From Candidatus Gastranaerophilales bacterium (GTDB lineage: Bacteria; Cyanobacteriota; Vampirovibrionia; Gastranaerophilales; Gastranaerophilaceae), in assembly GCA_944322745.1 (NCBI GenBank), contig CALUPV010000009.1, positions 1-64,000 on the forward strand: a stretch of 64,000 nt of DNA, given 5' to 3'. The position numbers and the translations under genes were made by a program. Every line of letters starts with the position of its first letter. Position 1 is the first letter of the stretch. Under the pieces are notes generated by a model. The model did not search any database. It was not told where the DNA came from and was given only the letters and a program-made list of their open reading frames with translations. Shown piece by piece: positions 19,929 through 28,676 of the stretch.

Positions 19929-20614
19929 TCGGAGGTATTCAAAAAACATCTTTACTTGATTATCCTGATAAAATAAGTGCAATAGTTTTCACTCAAGGAT
20001 GCAATTTTGATTGTGGATACTGTCACAATCCAAGATTATTAATTTCAAAACAAAAGGAAGACATCTGTAAACCGGATGTCTTCCTTGAATTTTTGAAAAA
20101 AAGACAAGGAAAGTTAGACGGAGTAGTTATAACCGGAGGAGAATCAACACTTCAACCTGATATTGAAGAATTTATTACAGAAATAAAATCAATGAATTTT
20201 CTTGTTAAACTTGATACTAATGGCTATAAACCTGAAATAATTGAAAAACTGATGTCTCAGAATTTAATTGACTATATAGCTATGGATATAAAAGGTCCGT
20301 TAGATAAATATTCATTAATTACAAGACGAGAAATAGATACAAATAAAATCAAACAAAGTATAGATATAATAATGAATGCAAATATAGATTACGAGTTCAG
20401 AACAACAGTTCTTCCTATACAAATTCAAATTGAAGATTTTGAAAAAATAGGAAATCTTATTAAAAATGCAAAAAAATACTATCTGCAAAAATTTGTTGTT
20501 CAATCAGAAATAAACGACAAAACACTAATTAACGAAAGAAACTACACAGATGAAGAGTTTGGACAAATAATCAATATATTAAAACAATATATACAAACTG
20601 TCGAAATAAGATAG
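19910..20614 (+). CDS. nrdG: Anaerobic ribonucleotide reductase activating enzyme (radical SAM)
   Basis: A 234-residue radical-SAM activase that installs the glycyl radical on NrdD. The CxxxCxxC iron-sulfur motif is CNFDCGYC (C31, C35, C38 from the first ATG), preceded by the family-typical LIGGIQKTSLLDYPDKISAIVF. GGESTLQPDI is the SAM-binding GGE motif. The length matches the longer NrdG type found in Thermotoga and clostridia rather than the 154-residue E. coli form. It overlaps nrdD by 19 bases, so translation is probably coupled. A second ATG at 19916 is equally possible. Confidence 0.94.
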   Translation: MQMHVLIGGIQKTSLLDYPDKISAIVFTQGCNFDCGYCHNPRLLISKQKEDICKPDVFLEFLKKRQGKLDGVVITGGESTLQPDIEEFITEIKSMNFLVKLDTNGYKPEIIEKLMSQNLIDYIAMDIKGPLDKYSLITRREIDTNKIKQSIDIIMNANIDYEFRTTVLPIQIQIEDFEKIGNLIKNAKKYYLQKFVVQSEINDKTLINERNYTDEEFGQIINILKQYIQTVEIR

Positions 20615-23600
20615 CTAAATTTCAATTGAATTAAGTTGGCAGAAAGTTTTAAATCCGGAACGCTCCCTTGTTGCAAGTTCAATCATATTAGACAATCTTA
20701 ACTCTTTTGCTAAAAGAACAGCTTTATTATATAACTCGGAAGCAGTTTTCACATTTTCTGAAGAATATATATGCTTTGACTTCATAACTTCTTCCGTATA
20801 TTTTGCATAAGCAATATAAAGTTCAATTAATTGATATTTTAAATCAAATTGTTTAGCAAGCATAATTGATTTTTCCAAATACATTTTAGCAGCAACTAAA
20901 TCACCTTTCCTTTGATATATTTCCGCTAAGTATTTTTGGAAGTATATGATAAAGAAATAATTATTTATTTTAGGGCTTTGAGCAATCTCAAGTGATTTTG
21001 TTGCAGTATTTAAAGCCTTATCATCTTCTCCTGTTTCCATTGATAACTTGACTATTAAAGCCCAAGATAATAATGCACCAATTGCAACTTTTTCTTTAGC
21101 AAAATATGTAATTTCTTCATTATATATTTCCAATGCTTTGATAGTATTACCTTCTTCCTTTATAACAGCACCAAGTATTAATTTAATAATATTCTTTATA
21201 AAATGTTCATTTATATTATTGGTATATGCGGCTAGTTCGAATAAATCTACTTTTAAATCATTTTTTTGTCCTGCAAGCACTCTATTTATTATATTAACCA
21301 AATTCCACTCGGCAAGAAGACTTTTTTCCATATTTTTATTTTTATAAGAATTTGCTATATTATTCAACATTTCATTAGATTTATTAATATCACCCAATAT
21401 TGTTTTTGAAAAAGCCTCAATAATATCAACTTGTGTTAAATAATATGCGGTATTATAATTATACTTCTCAATAAATTCTCTTATTTCAGAAATAGTATTA
21501 ACAACTTGATTATTACCTTGTTGAGAATATGCTTTTGCCAAAGAAATCTTAGAAATTAACCAAGCATGTATAACTATATTTTTATATGAAGAATCCATTT
21601 GTTTTAAATTAAGTGCTTTATCCAAAGCAGGAATAATATCTTCATTTACAAGATTTATAATCTGTTCACTATTCCCTATATTCAATAGAGCTTTTAATTT
21701 TCTCGTAACGATAAGAGCTCTATCAAGTTCTGAGACATTAACCTGCAATGAGTCTAAAGATTTTATAATTGTATCAACAGCCTCTGCAACACCAAAATAA
21801 TTACCGGTTAAATAACAACTTTTTATAAAATAACCGGATAGATCTATAATTTTTTTCACATTCGACTCTTTTATCTCGAAATCTAAAACATTTGCCAAAT
21901 AAGTCACAGCCTCATTTGGAGACTTCTCACATAAAAGCTTTCCTATTTCTTCATATATTTGGGTTTTAACAAGTTCTGAGTCTGCAATATCTTGTTCCTC
22001 AAGTATCTTCAAACATTGCTTCTGTGCAATAACATATAAGTTTGTATCACCAAGCTTTGCCGTAATACTTGCAGTACTTTGCCATATTAAAAATGCTTCA
22101 TTTTTAGAAATTGCAGAAGTACAAGATATTAGTTTTTGTAAGTTACTTGAAAGAATCAAAGGCTTTAAAGATAGATAAAGTCTTTCTGAATTTTCTTTAT
22201 ACAATAAATCTGTTTTTGCTTCTTGATATATTAATTTCCATAAAGTAAGACTTTTAAACTCACAAGTATAATCATCAACTCTTTGAATAAACATTTCTTG
22301 TATTAAATAATCTAACATTTTCTCTGCTTTATTAACAGGCATTGTGACAGCTAAGCATAAAATACTTGTCGCAAAACGATATCCCATTATTGCAGCCATA
22401 AATAGTACATTCTTAGCACTTGGATTAAGAAAATTTAATCTTAGTTTTATTAATTCTTCAAATGAAACAGGATTAATCTCAGGTTTATTTTCTTCATTAA
22501 TCAGAATATCATTATCTTTTAACGAAATATAACCGGAATCAAACAATAAAGCAACCTCTTGTTCCATTCTTATTGCATTTCCATCTGATTTTTGTACTAA
22601 TTCATCTAAATGTTCCTTATTAAATATTTCATCAATTTTAATATAAGTACTCTTACTGACAGCCTTAATTAAATCTTCCTTTGAAAACTTTTTTATAAGT
22701 ATAGTTTCAAACATATTTTCATCAAGTTCTGACATATCAAAATAACTTTGAATAGACTTATTCTCCTGATATGCAACCAAAAGTTTTAATCTGTTATTAA
22801 AAAATCCTTTTTTCATCATATGAATAATAAAATCATATGAGGCACCATCTAAAAGTTCAAAATTATCTATTGAAATTATTAGGTTATTATTTACAAGAAA
22901 AGACTTTATAACCTTCTCCAATATAGAAAACATTTTCTGTTTATTCTCAAGTATATTCTCAAAATTATCCTTCTGAGATGGATAGAAAATATTCAGAAAA
23001 GAAGTAAGTTCATTACCGCCCAAAAAACTAAAAACCTTGGAAAAATTACTTTTTTTAAATTCCTTAATAAAAGATTCAGTACTGTTAGTATATGGAGGAA
23101 ATCCCATTATTCTAAGGAATGCATCTTGAAAAAACCCAAAACTTGTTATCTGGACAAGAGGAGTACAACTACCATATAAAGAAAGAAAACCTTTAGTTGA
23201 AAGATTATCGGCAACTTGTTTCAAAACAGCAGATTTACCGCTACCTTCAACACCATTTATGGCTATTACATGCTTTACTAGTGAGTTTTTTATCAGGTTA
23301 ATTGTTTTTAAAACAGCATCCTGCTGGATATCAACAAATTCACCTTCTTTTCTCTCAACATATTCTTTTGTTTCTTCATCTTCGGTATTATTCTGATTAT
23401 TTATTTCTATGCTATTCAAACTTTCTTCTACAGAAGAATCATATTCTTCGGTTAATTGTTCCACCTCAATATTTTCTGTCAAAATATCTTTTTCTTGCTC
23501 TGTAGAAGAATCTCTTTGCAAATTTTCATTATTGTCTGATGCATTTTCATCGACAGAATCATTTTCTTCAACATTTTCATCTTCTATATTAAATATTTTT

Positions 23601-24031
23601 TCCAAACCATCATCATTTAATTCGTCTACTAATGGTTCCACGAATGGAATTTCATCTTCTATTGTTGTTTGCAGGTCATTATCAAACTTTTCAGGATTCT
23701 TGATAATTTCATTATTAATATAAGAAGATTGTTGAGAACTAAAAGAACTTACAACTTCAAAATCAGAACCTACTTTCAAATTATCTTTAGACAGTGGTTG
23801 ATATTTTTCCAAGGAAGTATGACATTTTCGACACTCTGTAGCCGAATAAATATTAAGACTGCCACATACGGGGCAAGGTTTAAGTAACTCAAACCCACAA
23901 TTCTTACAAGATTTTGAGCCAAAAGAATTAATTGTCCTACATTCAGGACAATACATATTAACTTTTATTCCGCAATTGCTACATCTTATTGCATTGTCAG
24001 GTAACTCTGCACCACATCTGCGACAAATCAT
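20615..24031 (-). CDS. Triple zinc-ribbon, P-loop ATPase and helical-repeat regulator, 1138 aa
   Basis: The N-terminus holds three consecutive CxxC...CxxC zinc ribbons (C3/C6/C17/C20, C28/C31/C42/C45, C53/C56/C67/C70). Residues about 100-230 are acidic and low in complexity. A P-loop ATPase follows with Walker A GVEGSGKSAVLK near residue 258 and Walker B-like LIISIDNFELLD, then a winged-helix-like part and a long C-terminal region with TPR-type repeats (LAKAYSQQGN, YLAEIYQRKGDLVAAKMYLEKS). This layout resembles STAND/MalT or adenylate-cyclase-linked AAA regulators that switch on ligand or partner binding, but no output domain is recognised. It lies 8 bp after the sigma-like gene and is the last gene of that operon. 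Its exact role is unknown. Confidence 0.85.
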   Translation of the reverse strand: MICRRCGAELPDNAIRCSNCGIKVNMYCPECRTINSFGSKSCKNCGFELLKPCPVCGSLNIYSATECRKCHTSLEKYQPLSKDNLKVGSDFEVVSSFSSQQSSYINNEIIKNPEKFDNDLQTTIEDEIPFVEPLVDELNDDGLEKIFNIEDENVEENDSVDENASDNNENLQRDSSTEQEKDILTENIEVEQLTEEYDSSVEESLNSIEINNQNNTEDEETKEYVERKEGEFVDIQQDAVLKTINLIKNSLVKHVIAINGVEGSGKSAVLKQVADNLSTKGFLSLYGSCTPLVQITSFGFFQDAFLRIMGFPPYTNSTESFIKEFKKSNFSKVFSFLGGNELTSFLNIFYPSQKDNFENILENKQKMFSILEKVIKSFLVNNNLIISIDNFELLDGASYDFIIHMMKKGFFNNRLKLLVAYQENKSIQSYFDMSELDENMFETILIKKFSKEDLIKAVSKSTYIKIDEIFNKEHLDELVQKSDGNAIRMEQEVALLFDSGYISLKDNDILINEENKPEINPVSFEELIKLRLNFLNPSAKNVLFMAAIMGYRFATSILCLAVTMPVNKAEKMLDYLIQEMFIQRVDDYTCEFKSLTLWKLIYQEAKTDLLYKENSERLYLSLKPLILSSNLQKLISCTSAISKNEAFLIWQSTASITAKLGDTNLYVIAQKQCLKILEEQDIADSELVKTQIYEEIGKLLCEKSPNEAVTYLANVLDFEIKESNVKKIIDLSGYFIKSCYLTGNYFGVAEAVDTIIKSLDSLQVNVSELDRALIVTRKLKALLNIGNSEQIINLVNEDIIPALDKALNLKQMDSSYKNIVIHAWLISKISLAKAYSQQGNNQVVNTISEIREFIEKYNYNTAYYLTQVDIIEAFSKTILGDINKSNEMLNNIANSYKNKNMEKSLLAEWNLVNIINRVLAGQKNDLKVDLFELAAYTNNINEHFIKNIIKLILGAVIKEEGNTIKALEIYNEEITYFAKEKVAIGALLSWALIVKLSMETGEDDKALNTATKSLEIAQSPKINNYFFIIYFQKYLAEIYQRKGDLVAAKMYLEKSIMLAKQFDLKYQLIELYIAYAKYTEEVMKSKHIYSSENVKTASELYNKAVLLAKELRLSNMIELATRERSGFKTFCQLNSIEI

Positions 24032-24039
24032 AGTTCAAC

Positions 24040-24627
24040 CTAACTTTTACCACCGTCTAAGAAGTTACTTATTAATTTAGAAAGTTGCATTAATCTTTTG
24101 CTCACTTCTGATTGGGACAAATTCAAAGTTTTGGCTATATCTGCTTGTTTCAAACCTTTCATATATCTCCAATAGAAAATATCTAAGAACAGCTGAGACG
24201 GGACTTCTTTATGAATTATACATACAGCATCAGCTATTTTCTGTAAACAATCTTTAGTAATAAGAATTTCTTCTGCGGTTTCCTTTGGATCCGGAAAATC
24301 CAAAATAAAAGAAGGACCTAATGGTTGCGGTTTTACTTTAACACTGGAACTAAATTCCGGAACTTTAATTTCTTTAGTTGGCACAAATCCATCATTAGTT
24401 CTTCTAACTCTGCCGGAATTTTTAAGTACACTAAGAATAGAAGTATGGACTACTTTTGATACATAACTTTCAATTTTCTGAATATTTGATGATGAATTAA
24501 ATATCATGTAAGTTTTTTGAAAAGCTTCACTGCAAAAATCCTCAAACAAATCTTCATTGCCTTGAAAATTTTTATTAGCCTTCACAAACTTTTCTATTAA
24601 TGATCTTTGTTCCTCAACTAAAAGCAC
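24040..24627 (-). CDS. Sigma-70-family-like RNA polymerase sigma factor
   Basis: A 195-residue protein with a sigma region 2-like helix set in the first half (FCSEAFQKTYMIFN, YVSKVVHTSILSVLKNSGRVRR). At the C-terminus it has a region 4 helix-turn-helix (FYWRYMKGLKQADIAKTLNLSQSEVSKRLMQLSKLI). The size and order fit an ECF-like sigma, though the middle linker (about 65 residues, proline-rich) is longer than usual. It lies 48 bp downstream of the gene with the anti-sigma zinc finger, the classic sigma/anti-sigma pairing but in reversed order. It should direct RNA polymerase to a dedicated regulon when released. Confidence 0.82.
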   Translation of the reverse strand: MLLVEEQRSLIEKFVKANKNFQGNEDLFEDFCSEAFQKTYMIFNSSSNIQKIESYVSKVVHTSILSVLKNSGRVRRTNDGFVPTKEIKVPEFSSSVKVKPQPLGPSFILDFPDPKETAEEILITKDCLQKIADAVCIIHKEVPSQLFLDIFYWRYMKGLKQADIAKTLNLSQSEVSKRLMQLSKLISNFLDGGKS

Positions 24628-24675
24628 TAGTCTTTTTCTCTAATCTCGCATACCCAATAAATATAATAACATAAA

Positions 24676-27303
24676 TTATAATTTTATTACTACTTTTAGG
24701 TAATACATATCAGACTTAAGAGCGCTATCATTGAGTATCATGCTCTTTTCACCTTCAAAACTTTCTTTAATACTTTGTAACACAATATTATCAATTTCTT
24801 CCAAACCACTTGATTCAGAGATTATAACTTTCTGCAAATTACCGTTATTATCTACAGCAAACTTTGCAGCTACTGTGTCTTGGGGAGGCGTTTGTGTAGC
24901 ATTTAGAATATTATTTTTTAGATTTTGTTTTAAAGTATTGTCCAAATTCTGAAGATAGTTTTTAAATGTCCTGTCACTGAATAATTCGGAAGTACAGAAC
25001 CAATTTAAACCTCTAAAAGATACACCGCTACCACTTTGAGAAAAAGCATTTGCTATTGCTTTATTTACATCACCATGACTTTGTCTTTCTGTTGGCTTTA
25101 TTAAATCACTTTCTGTTAACGGAGGAACTGCAATAGTACCTGTAGTCGGCATACTATCAGTCATCGGATTTTCTACAGGCGGTTGAGATGTAATATTATC
25201 GGCATTAACAGTGTTCGTACCTTGTTCATAATTACCGGTCTCAATCGGTTGTTCAAACATATCATTTGTTTGTTGCTGATTTTGGATTTCTATTACATTA
25301 CTATCATTTTGTGTATCAGAAGCAACAACTTCCGTATTAGATTTATTCTTTAATAAAAAGAATGCTCCGCCACCTATAAAAGAGATCAGAACAACTATTG
25401 AAAGTACTAATAATGCAACTTTTGACGAACCTTTTGAAATTTTTTCTTCCGGTATTTCTACCTCCTCGTCATCATCATACTCTTGGTCATCGTCGTTATA
25501 ATCCTCATATTCTTGGGATTCTTCAGAATCATCATCCTTATATTCTTCATATTCTCCATCATCTTCAGAATCATCGTCTTTATATTCTTCGTATTCTTCA
25601 ACATCTTCAGAAGCATCATCTTTATACTCTTCGTATTTTTGAAGAGTTTCATCTGTTCCTGTAAGCTCTTCATCATCATATGATAATATTTTTTCTGTTT
25701 TATTGTCTTCATTCGTATCAGATACATCAATATCATTTTCTTCATTAATTAATTGTGAATTATTATCATCTATATCTACAACAAACTCATCTTTAGATTC
25801 AGCAAAATCATTATCTTGAGAAGTATCATCTATAGTTTCGTTTTCTGAATATATTTTTTCATCTGCTAAATCTTCTGTTTGTTCACCTTCCCCATATGAA
25901 TCTACTTCATATTCAATATCATCTGTAGCAGATAAAATATCATCATCAATTGGTTCTATTTCTGATGTAATATTCTCAGCTTCATTTTGATTTACGGGTG
26001 TTATATATGAATATACAGGTTTGTTATTTTCATCGTAATCTACTATTACCTTTTGTATATTATCTTCTTTATCTAATTGAAGATTTCCTGTATCCTCTGT
26101 AATTAAGTCTGCATCTTCAGAACTGTCAAGTATGACCATATCTTCCTTTTCATCCAATTCATCGGTAGTATTTGCACCAATAACTTCAATATCAGACTTT
26201 AAAGACAATTCTGAATAAATATCATCTTGTATAACTTCCATTTCATCATTGTTGAGAGTAATTCCCTGAGGTGTATCAACAGAAGAATAATCATCAATAA
26301 TTTCTAAATCATCATTTTGTTTATCCATATTCAGATTCTCAGTTGAGATATCTTCAATTACTTGTATTTCATTGTCTTCTTTTGTATTTGGAGAAGCTAC
26401 ATAACTATCTATTGATTTTTCTGTAACAGAATCAGTATCCTCAATAAAATCTTCCTCTATATTAAATAATTCATCTAAGATATCAGAAACCGTTTCCTCC
26501 CCTGTCTCCTCTTCTTCAGAATTATCATCAATATATATTGTTTCTTCTTTACCTTCATATTTTTTATCATCAACACTTTGAGAACCAATAATACTTAAAG
26601 TATGATCATCTAATAGTTCAGGATATTTGCTAGAATTACAACTAACCATTTCAAAACCTGTAAAGCAACAAAATTCGGTTCTGCATTCATCACATTCAAA
26701 TAAATGCTTTAAAATTTTATTTTTAGTTTGCTTATCAATTTCACTATCCATAAGACCAAGATAACTTTCTCTAAAAAGTTCGTGATCTTCATTTTTGAAA
26801 TTAACAACTTTCTTTTGTTGAATTTTCTTAAGAAAATCATCATAAGATATTAAAGAATCAAAGCCAACACTATAATAATGATAATCAAATGCTTCCTTTT
26901 CCATATTGGAAGTATCAGCTATTCCGATTAATTCTGCATTTTTTAGCTCCGAGTCAACTTTTATAACAATGTAGAAATCAGGAACAATATCTGCATCATA
27001 ATGTATTTTGGGTATTAAAACTGCATCACCACCGGTAACAATTCGAACATCCAAATGCCAATCGTTAACATACAAATCTGCGATTTCATATTGTTCATTT
27101 ATAAGAGGGTTTCTGAACAAAGTCATAGCTTTTTGTATTTCATATGGTGTTTTTTCTAAAATATTCAAAAAAGAATACAATGCTAAGATTGACGCATAAG
27201 CTCTCTTCCTTTGAAATTCATCAGCTAATAATGATGAATATATTTTGGCATATCCATACGATTTTTCATCTATCGTCAATTTTATTGTATTTGTAATACT
27301 CAT
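24676..27303 (-). CDS. Transmembrane anti-sigma-like protein with periplasmic TonB-C-like domain, 875 aa
   Basis: The N-terminal 190 residues resemble DUF1822, a cyanobacterial family often found beside sigma factors. They are followed by a zinc-binding anti-sigma motif HLFECDEC (H200, C204, C207). Residues about 220-620 are extremely acidic, including four 14-residue repeats (YEEYKDDDSEDDGE type). One membrane helix lies near 625-648 (VALLVLSIVVLISFIGGGAFF). The remaining about 225 residues would be periplasmic and end in a TonB C-terminal-like fold (AAKFAVDNNGNLQKVIISESSGLEEID). This is the first gene of an operon with a sigma-like protein and a large ATPase. The domains are read from sequence; the signalling role is inferred. 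Confidence 0.8.
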   Translation of the reverse strand: MSITNTIKLTIDEKSYGYAKIYSSLLADEFQRKRAYASILALYSFLNILEKTPYEIQKAMTLFRNPLINEQYEIADLYVNDWHLDVRIVTGGDAVLIPKIHYDADIVPDFYIVIKVDSELKNAELIGIADTSNMEKEAFDYHYYSVGFDSLISYDDFLKKIQQKKVVNFKNEDHELFRESYLGLMDSEIDKQTKNKILKHLFECDECRTEFCCFTGFEMVSCNSSKYPELLDDHTLSIIGSQSVDDKKYEGKEETIYIDDNSEEEETGEETVSDILDELFNIEEDFIEDTDSVTEKSIDSYVASPNTKEDNEIQVIEDISTENLNMDKQNDDLEIIDDYSSVDTPQGITLNNDEMEVIQDDIYSELSLKSDIEVIGANTTDELDEKEDMVILDSSEDADLITEDTGNLQLDKEDNIQKVIVDYDENNKPVYSYITPVNQNEAENITSEIEPIDDDILSATDDIEYEVDSYGEGEQTEDLADEKIYSENETIDDTSQDNDFAESKDEFVVDIDDNNSQLINEENDIDVSDTNEDNKTEKILSYDDEELTGTDETLQKYEEYKDDASEDVEEYEEYKDDDSEDDGEYEEYKDDDSEESQEYEDYNDDDQEYDDDEEVEIPEEKISKGSSKVALLVLSIVVLISFIGGGAFFLLKNKSNTEVVASDTQNDSNVIEIQNQQQTNDMFEQPIETGNYEQGTNTVNADNITSQPPVENPMTDSMPTTGTIAVPPLTESDLIKPTERQSHGDVNKAIANAFSQSGSGVSFRGLNWFCTSELFSDRTFKNYLQNLDNTLKQNLKNNILNATQTPPQDTVAAKFAVDNNGNLQKVIISESSGLEEIDNIVLQSIKESFEGEKSMILNDSALKSDMYYLKVVIKL
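25496..25641 (-). repeat. 42-bp tandem repeat coding acidic 14-residue units
   Basis: Copies at 25496-25537, 25538-25579 and 25580-25621, plus a partial copy from 25622, repeat with few mismatches (each begins TTATA and includes TCTTCAGAA). A more diverged copy precedes them. On the coding strand they encode YEEYKDDxSEDxxE units in the acidic spacer of the anti-sigma-like protein. A 42-bp in-frame unit could expand or contract by slippage without frameshift, changing spacer length. Confidence 0.8.
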
Positions 27304-27428
27304 AATCAGAAACTCTCTCTCTCAAATGCTAACAAATTATTAGTTAAAAACCCTCTATATATTAAGAGTACATTACGAAAATTTTTATTCCAAATTTACA
27401 AAAACTTTTTTTATGTATTTATATATGC

Positions 27429-27434
27429 TATAAT
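27429..27434 (+). promoter_or_regulatory. Extended -10 promoter of the 27566 gene
   Basis: TATAAT at 27429-27434 is preceded by TGC, giving the extended -10 form TGnTATAAT, with no good -35. It lies 130 bp upstream of the ATG at 27566, leaving a long untranslated leader. The gap of 262 bp separates two divergent genes. Confidence 0.45.
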
Positions 27435-27565
27435 ACTAATGGTTTACTTTGTGTTTAATATGACTTTGGTTTTATGTAAATTTTTGTAAATGTTGCAAAT
27501 TTAAATAAACAATTTTTTATAATCATATGTTTTATAAAGATACCGTAAAAGTTTAGGAGGTAATT

Positions 27566-27931
27566 ATGATTAATTCAGTAAGTTTCAGAAGTACAGCAGC
27601 AACATCAAGTTTTCAAGAAAGACTTGCAAAACCGCAAGCATATACAAAAGCAGATACTCCTGTAGCAGCTTCAGGTTTAAATAACGAAAAAGAGAAAAAA
27701 TCTTCTACAGGCAAAAAAATAGCAGGATTAGTTGTATTTGCAGCAGCAGTTGCAGCCGGTTTAGCTTTAGGAAAAGGAAAAATCGGAGCTTTAAAAGACA
27801 AAGTTAATAATGAAACACTAAAAAAATGTATCGGAGCTTTAGAAACAGCTGGTGGCAAAATAGCTGAACAAGCAGGAAAAGTAAAAGAATTCGTATTAAA
27901 AAAATTGCCAAAAACAAATGCCTCTGCATAA
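27566..27931 (+). CDS. Small membrane protein, lineage-type hypothetical, 121 aa
   Basis: A 121-residue protein with a polar N-terminus (MINSVSFRSTAATSSFQ), one hydrophobic helix rich in Ala/Gly/Val (about residues 53-69, IAGLVVFAAAVAAGLALG), and a lysine-rich amphipathic C-terminus. A strong AGGAGG site precedes the ATG and a clear terminator follows, so it is a real monocistronic gene. It resembles the gene at 28149 in design (short polar N-terminus, one Ala-rich helix, Lys/Ala helices after). I recognise the style from Gastranaerophilales genomes but know no function. Confidence 0.8.
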   Translation: MINSVSFRSTAATSSFQERLAKPQAYTKADTPVAASGLNNEKEKKSSTGKKIAGLVVFAAAVAAGLALGKGKIGALKDKVNNETLKKCIGALETAGGKIAEQAGKVKEFVLKKLPKTNASA

Positions 27932-27968
27932 ATAAAATTTAAAGTATAAATATTAATAATTACCTCAG

Positions 27969-27996
27969 AAAAGGAACTCTAATGGAGTTCCTTTTT
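27969..27996 (+). terminator. Intrinsic terminator after the 27566 gene
   Basis: AAAAGGAACTC and GAGTTCCTTTT pair around a 5-base loop, and the arm ends in a T run (27992-27996). It lies 37 bp after the stop. Confidence 0.88.
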
Positions 27997-28148
27997 ATAT
28001 TTGTAACAATACATACAAATATTTGCTCATGAAGAAATATTTATAATAAAATTACAGTGTAACATTTAGTTTACAAATATAAGAATTATAACAAATTTTA
28101 TTTTTAGATGTTTTAAATTAGTAGAAGATAAATTTTAGGAGTTATAAA

Positions 28149-28622
28149 ATGTCAATACAACCAGTACAATCAGCTCAAACATACAGTCCGGTTAAAAAGG
28201 CTGCAAAAACAGTTATAAAAGGAGCAATTGTTGCATCTGCAGTAGCTACAACATTAGCATTAGGTGCAAAAAGTGGAAAATTTGCAGTAAATGAAAAAAC
28301 TAATAAATTCGCAGCAAAAGCTTTACCTTATTTAGAAAAAGCCGGTAATTTTATAAATAAAAAAGCAGGTGAAGTTGTTGATAAATTTGCACAAACAGGA
28401 ATCAAGGAAAAAATTACAGGTTCAAAAACATATATAGTTGCAAAAGAAAAAGCAGAAGGAATTTTAACAAAAATAAGAGATAGTAAACTTCTGACAAATA
28501 TAAGAGAAGCCAGATTACAAAGATTTGTGGATAAATTCAAAACGAATATTGGCAAATATAATCCAGATAAAGCAAGTGTAGCAGATAAAGCAGCTGAAAC
28601 TTTTAATAATTTTGTAAAATAG
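28149..28622 (+). CDS. Small membrane protein, lineage-type hypothetical, 157 aa
   Basis: A 157-residue protein beginning MSIQPVQSAQTYSPVKKA, with a weakly hydrophobic Ala/Val/Thr-rich helix at about residues 22-39. Long lysine/alanine-rich amphipathic helices follow (KALPYLEKAGNFINKKAGEVVDKF). It looks like a relative of the 27566 protein in architecture but not close in sequence. A TTAGGAG site precedes the ATG and a terminator lies 20 bp after the stop. The function is unknown; a single-helix inner-membrane protein or membrane-interacting peptide carrier is possible. Confidence 0.78.
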   Translation: MSIQPVQSAQTYSPVKKAAKTVIKGAIVASAVATTLALGAKSGKFAVNEKTNKFAAKALPYLEKAGNFINKKAGEVVDKFAQTGIKEKITGSKTYIVAKEKAEGILTKIRDSKLLTNIREARLQRFVDKFKTNIGKYNPDKASVADKAAETFNNFVK

Positions 28623-28642
28623 TTATTTTATAACTTATTAAT

Positions 28643-28676
28643 AAAAAAAGAGAAACTAAATTAGTTTCTCTTTTTT
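28643..28676. terminator. Bidirectional terminator between 28149 gene and pheA
   Basis: AAAAAAGAGAAACT and AGTTTCTCTTTTTT form a perfect stem around AAATT. The A and T runs on either side make it work for both convergent genes; it overlaps the pheA stop codon. Confidence 0.88.

Noticed and set aside
20068-20085. Inverted GACATC...GATGTC within nrdG as a regulatory hairpin
   Set aside because: It lies inside conserved coding sequence; such short inverted pairs are expected by chance in coding DNA.
23302-23887. Several plus-strand frames opposite the acidic region of the 1138-residue protein
   Set aside because: Low-complexity Glu/Asp codons on the minus strand give long Ser/Phe frames on the plus strand; there is no start signal or family match.
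25398-25664. Plus-strand frame of 88 codons, His/Leu-rich
   Set aside because: It is the antisense of the acidic tandem repeat; its repetitive composition comes from the repeat itself.
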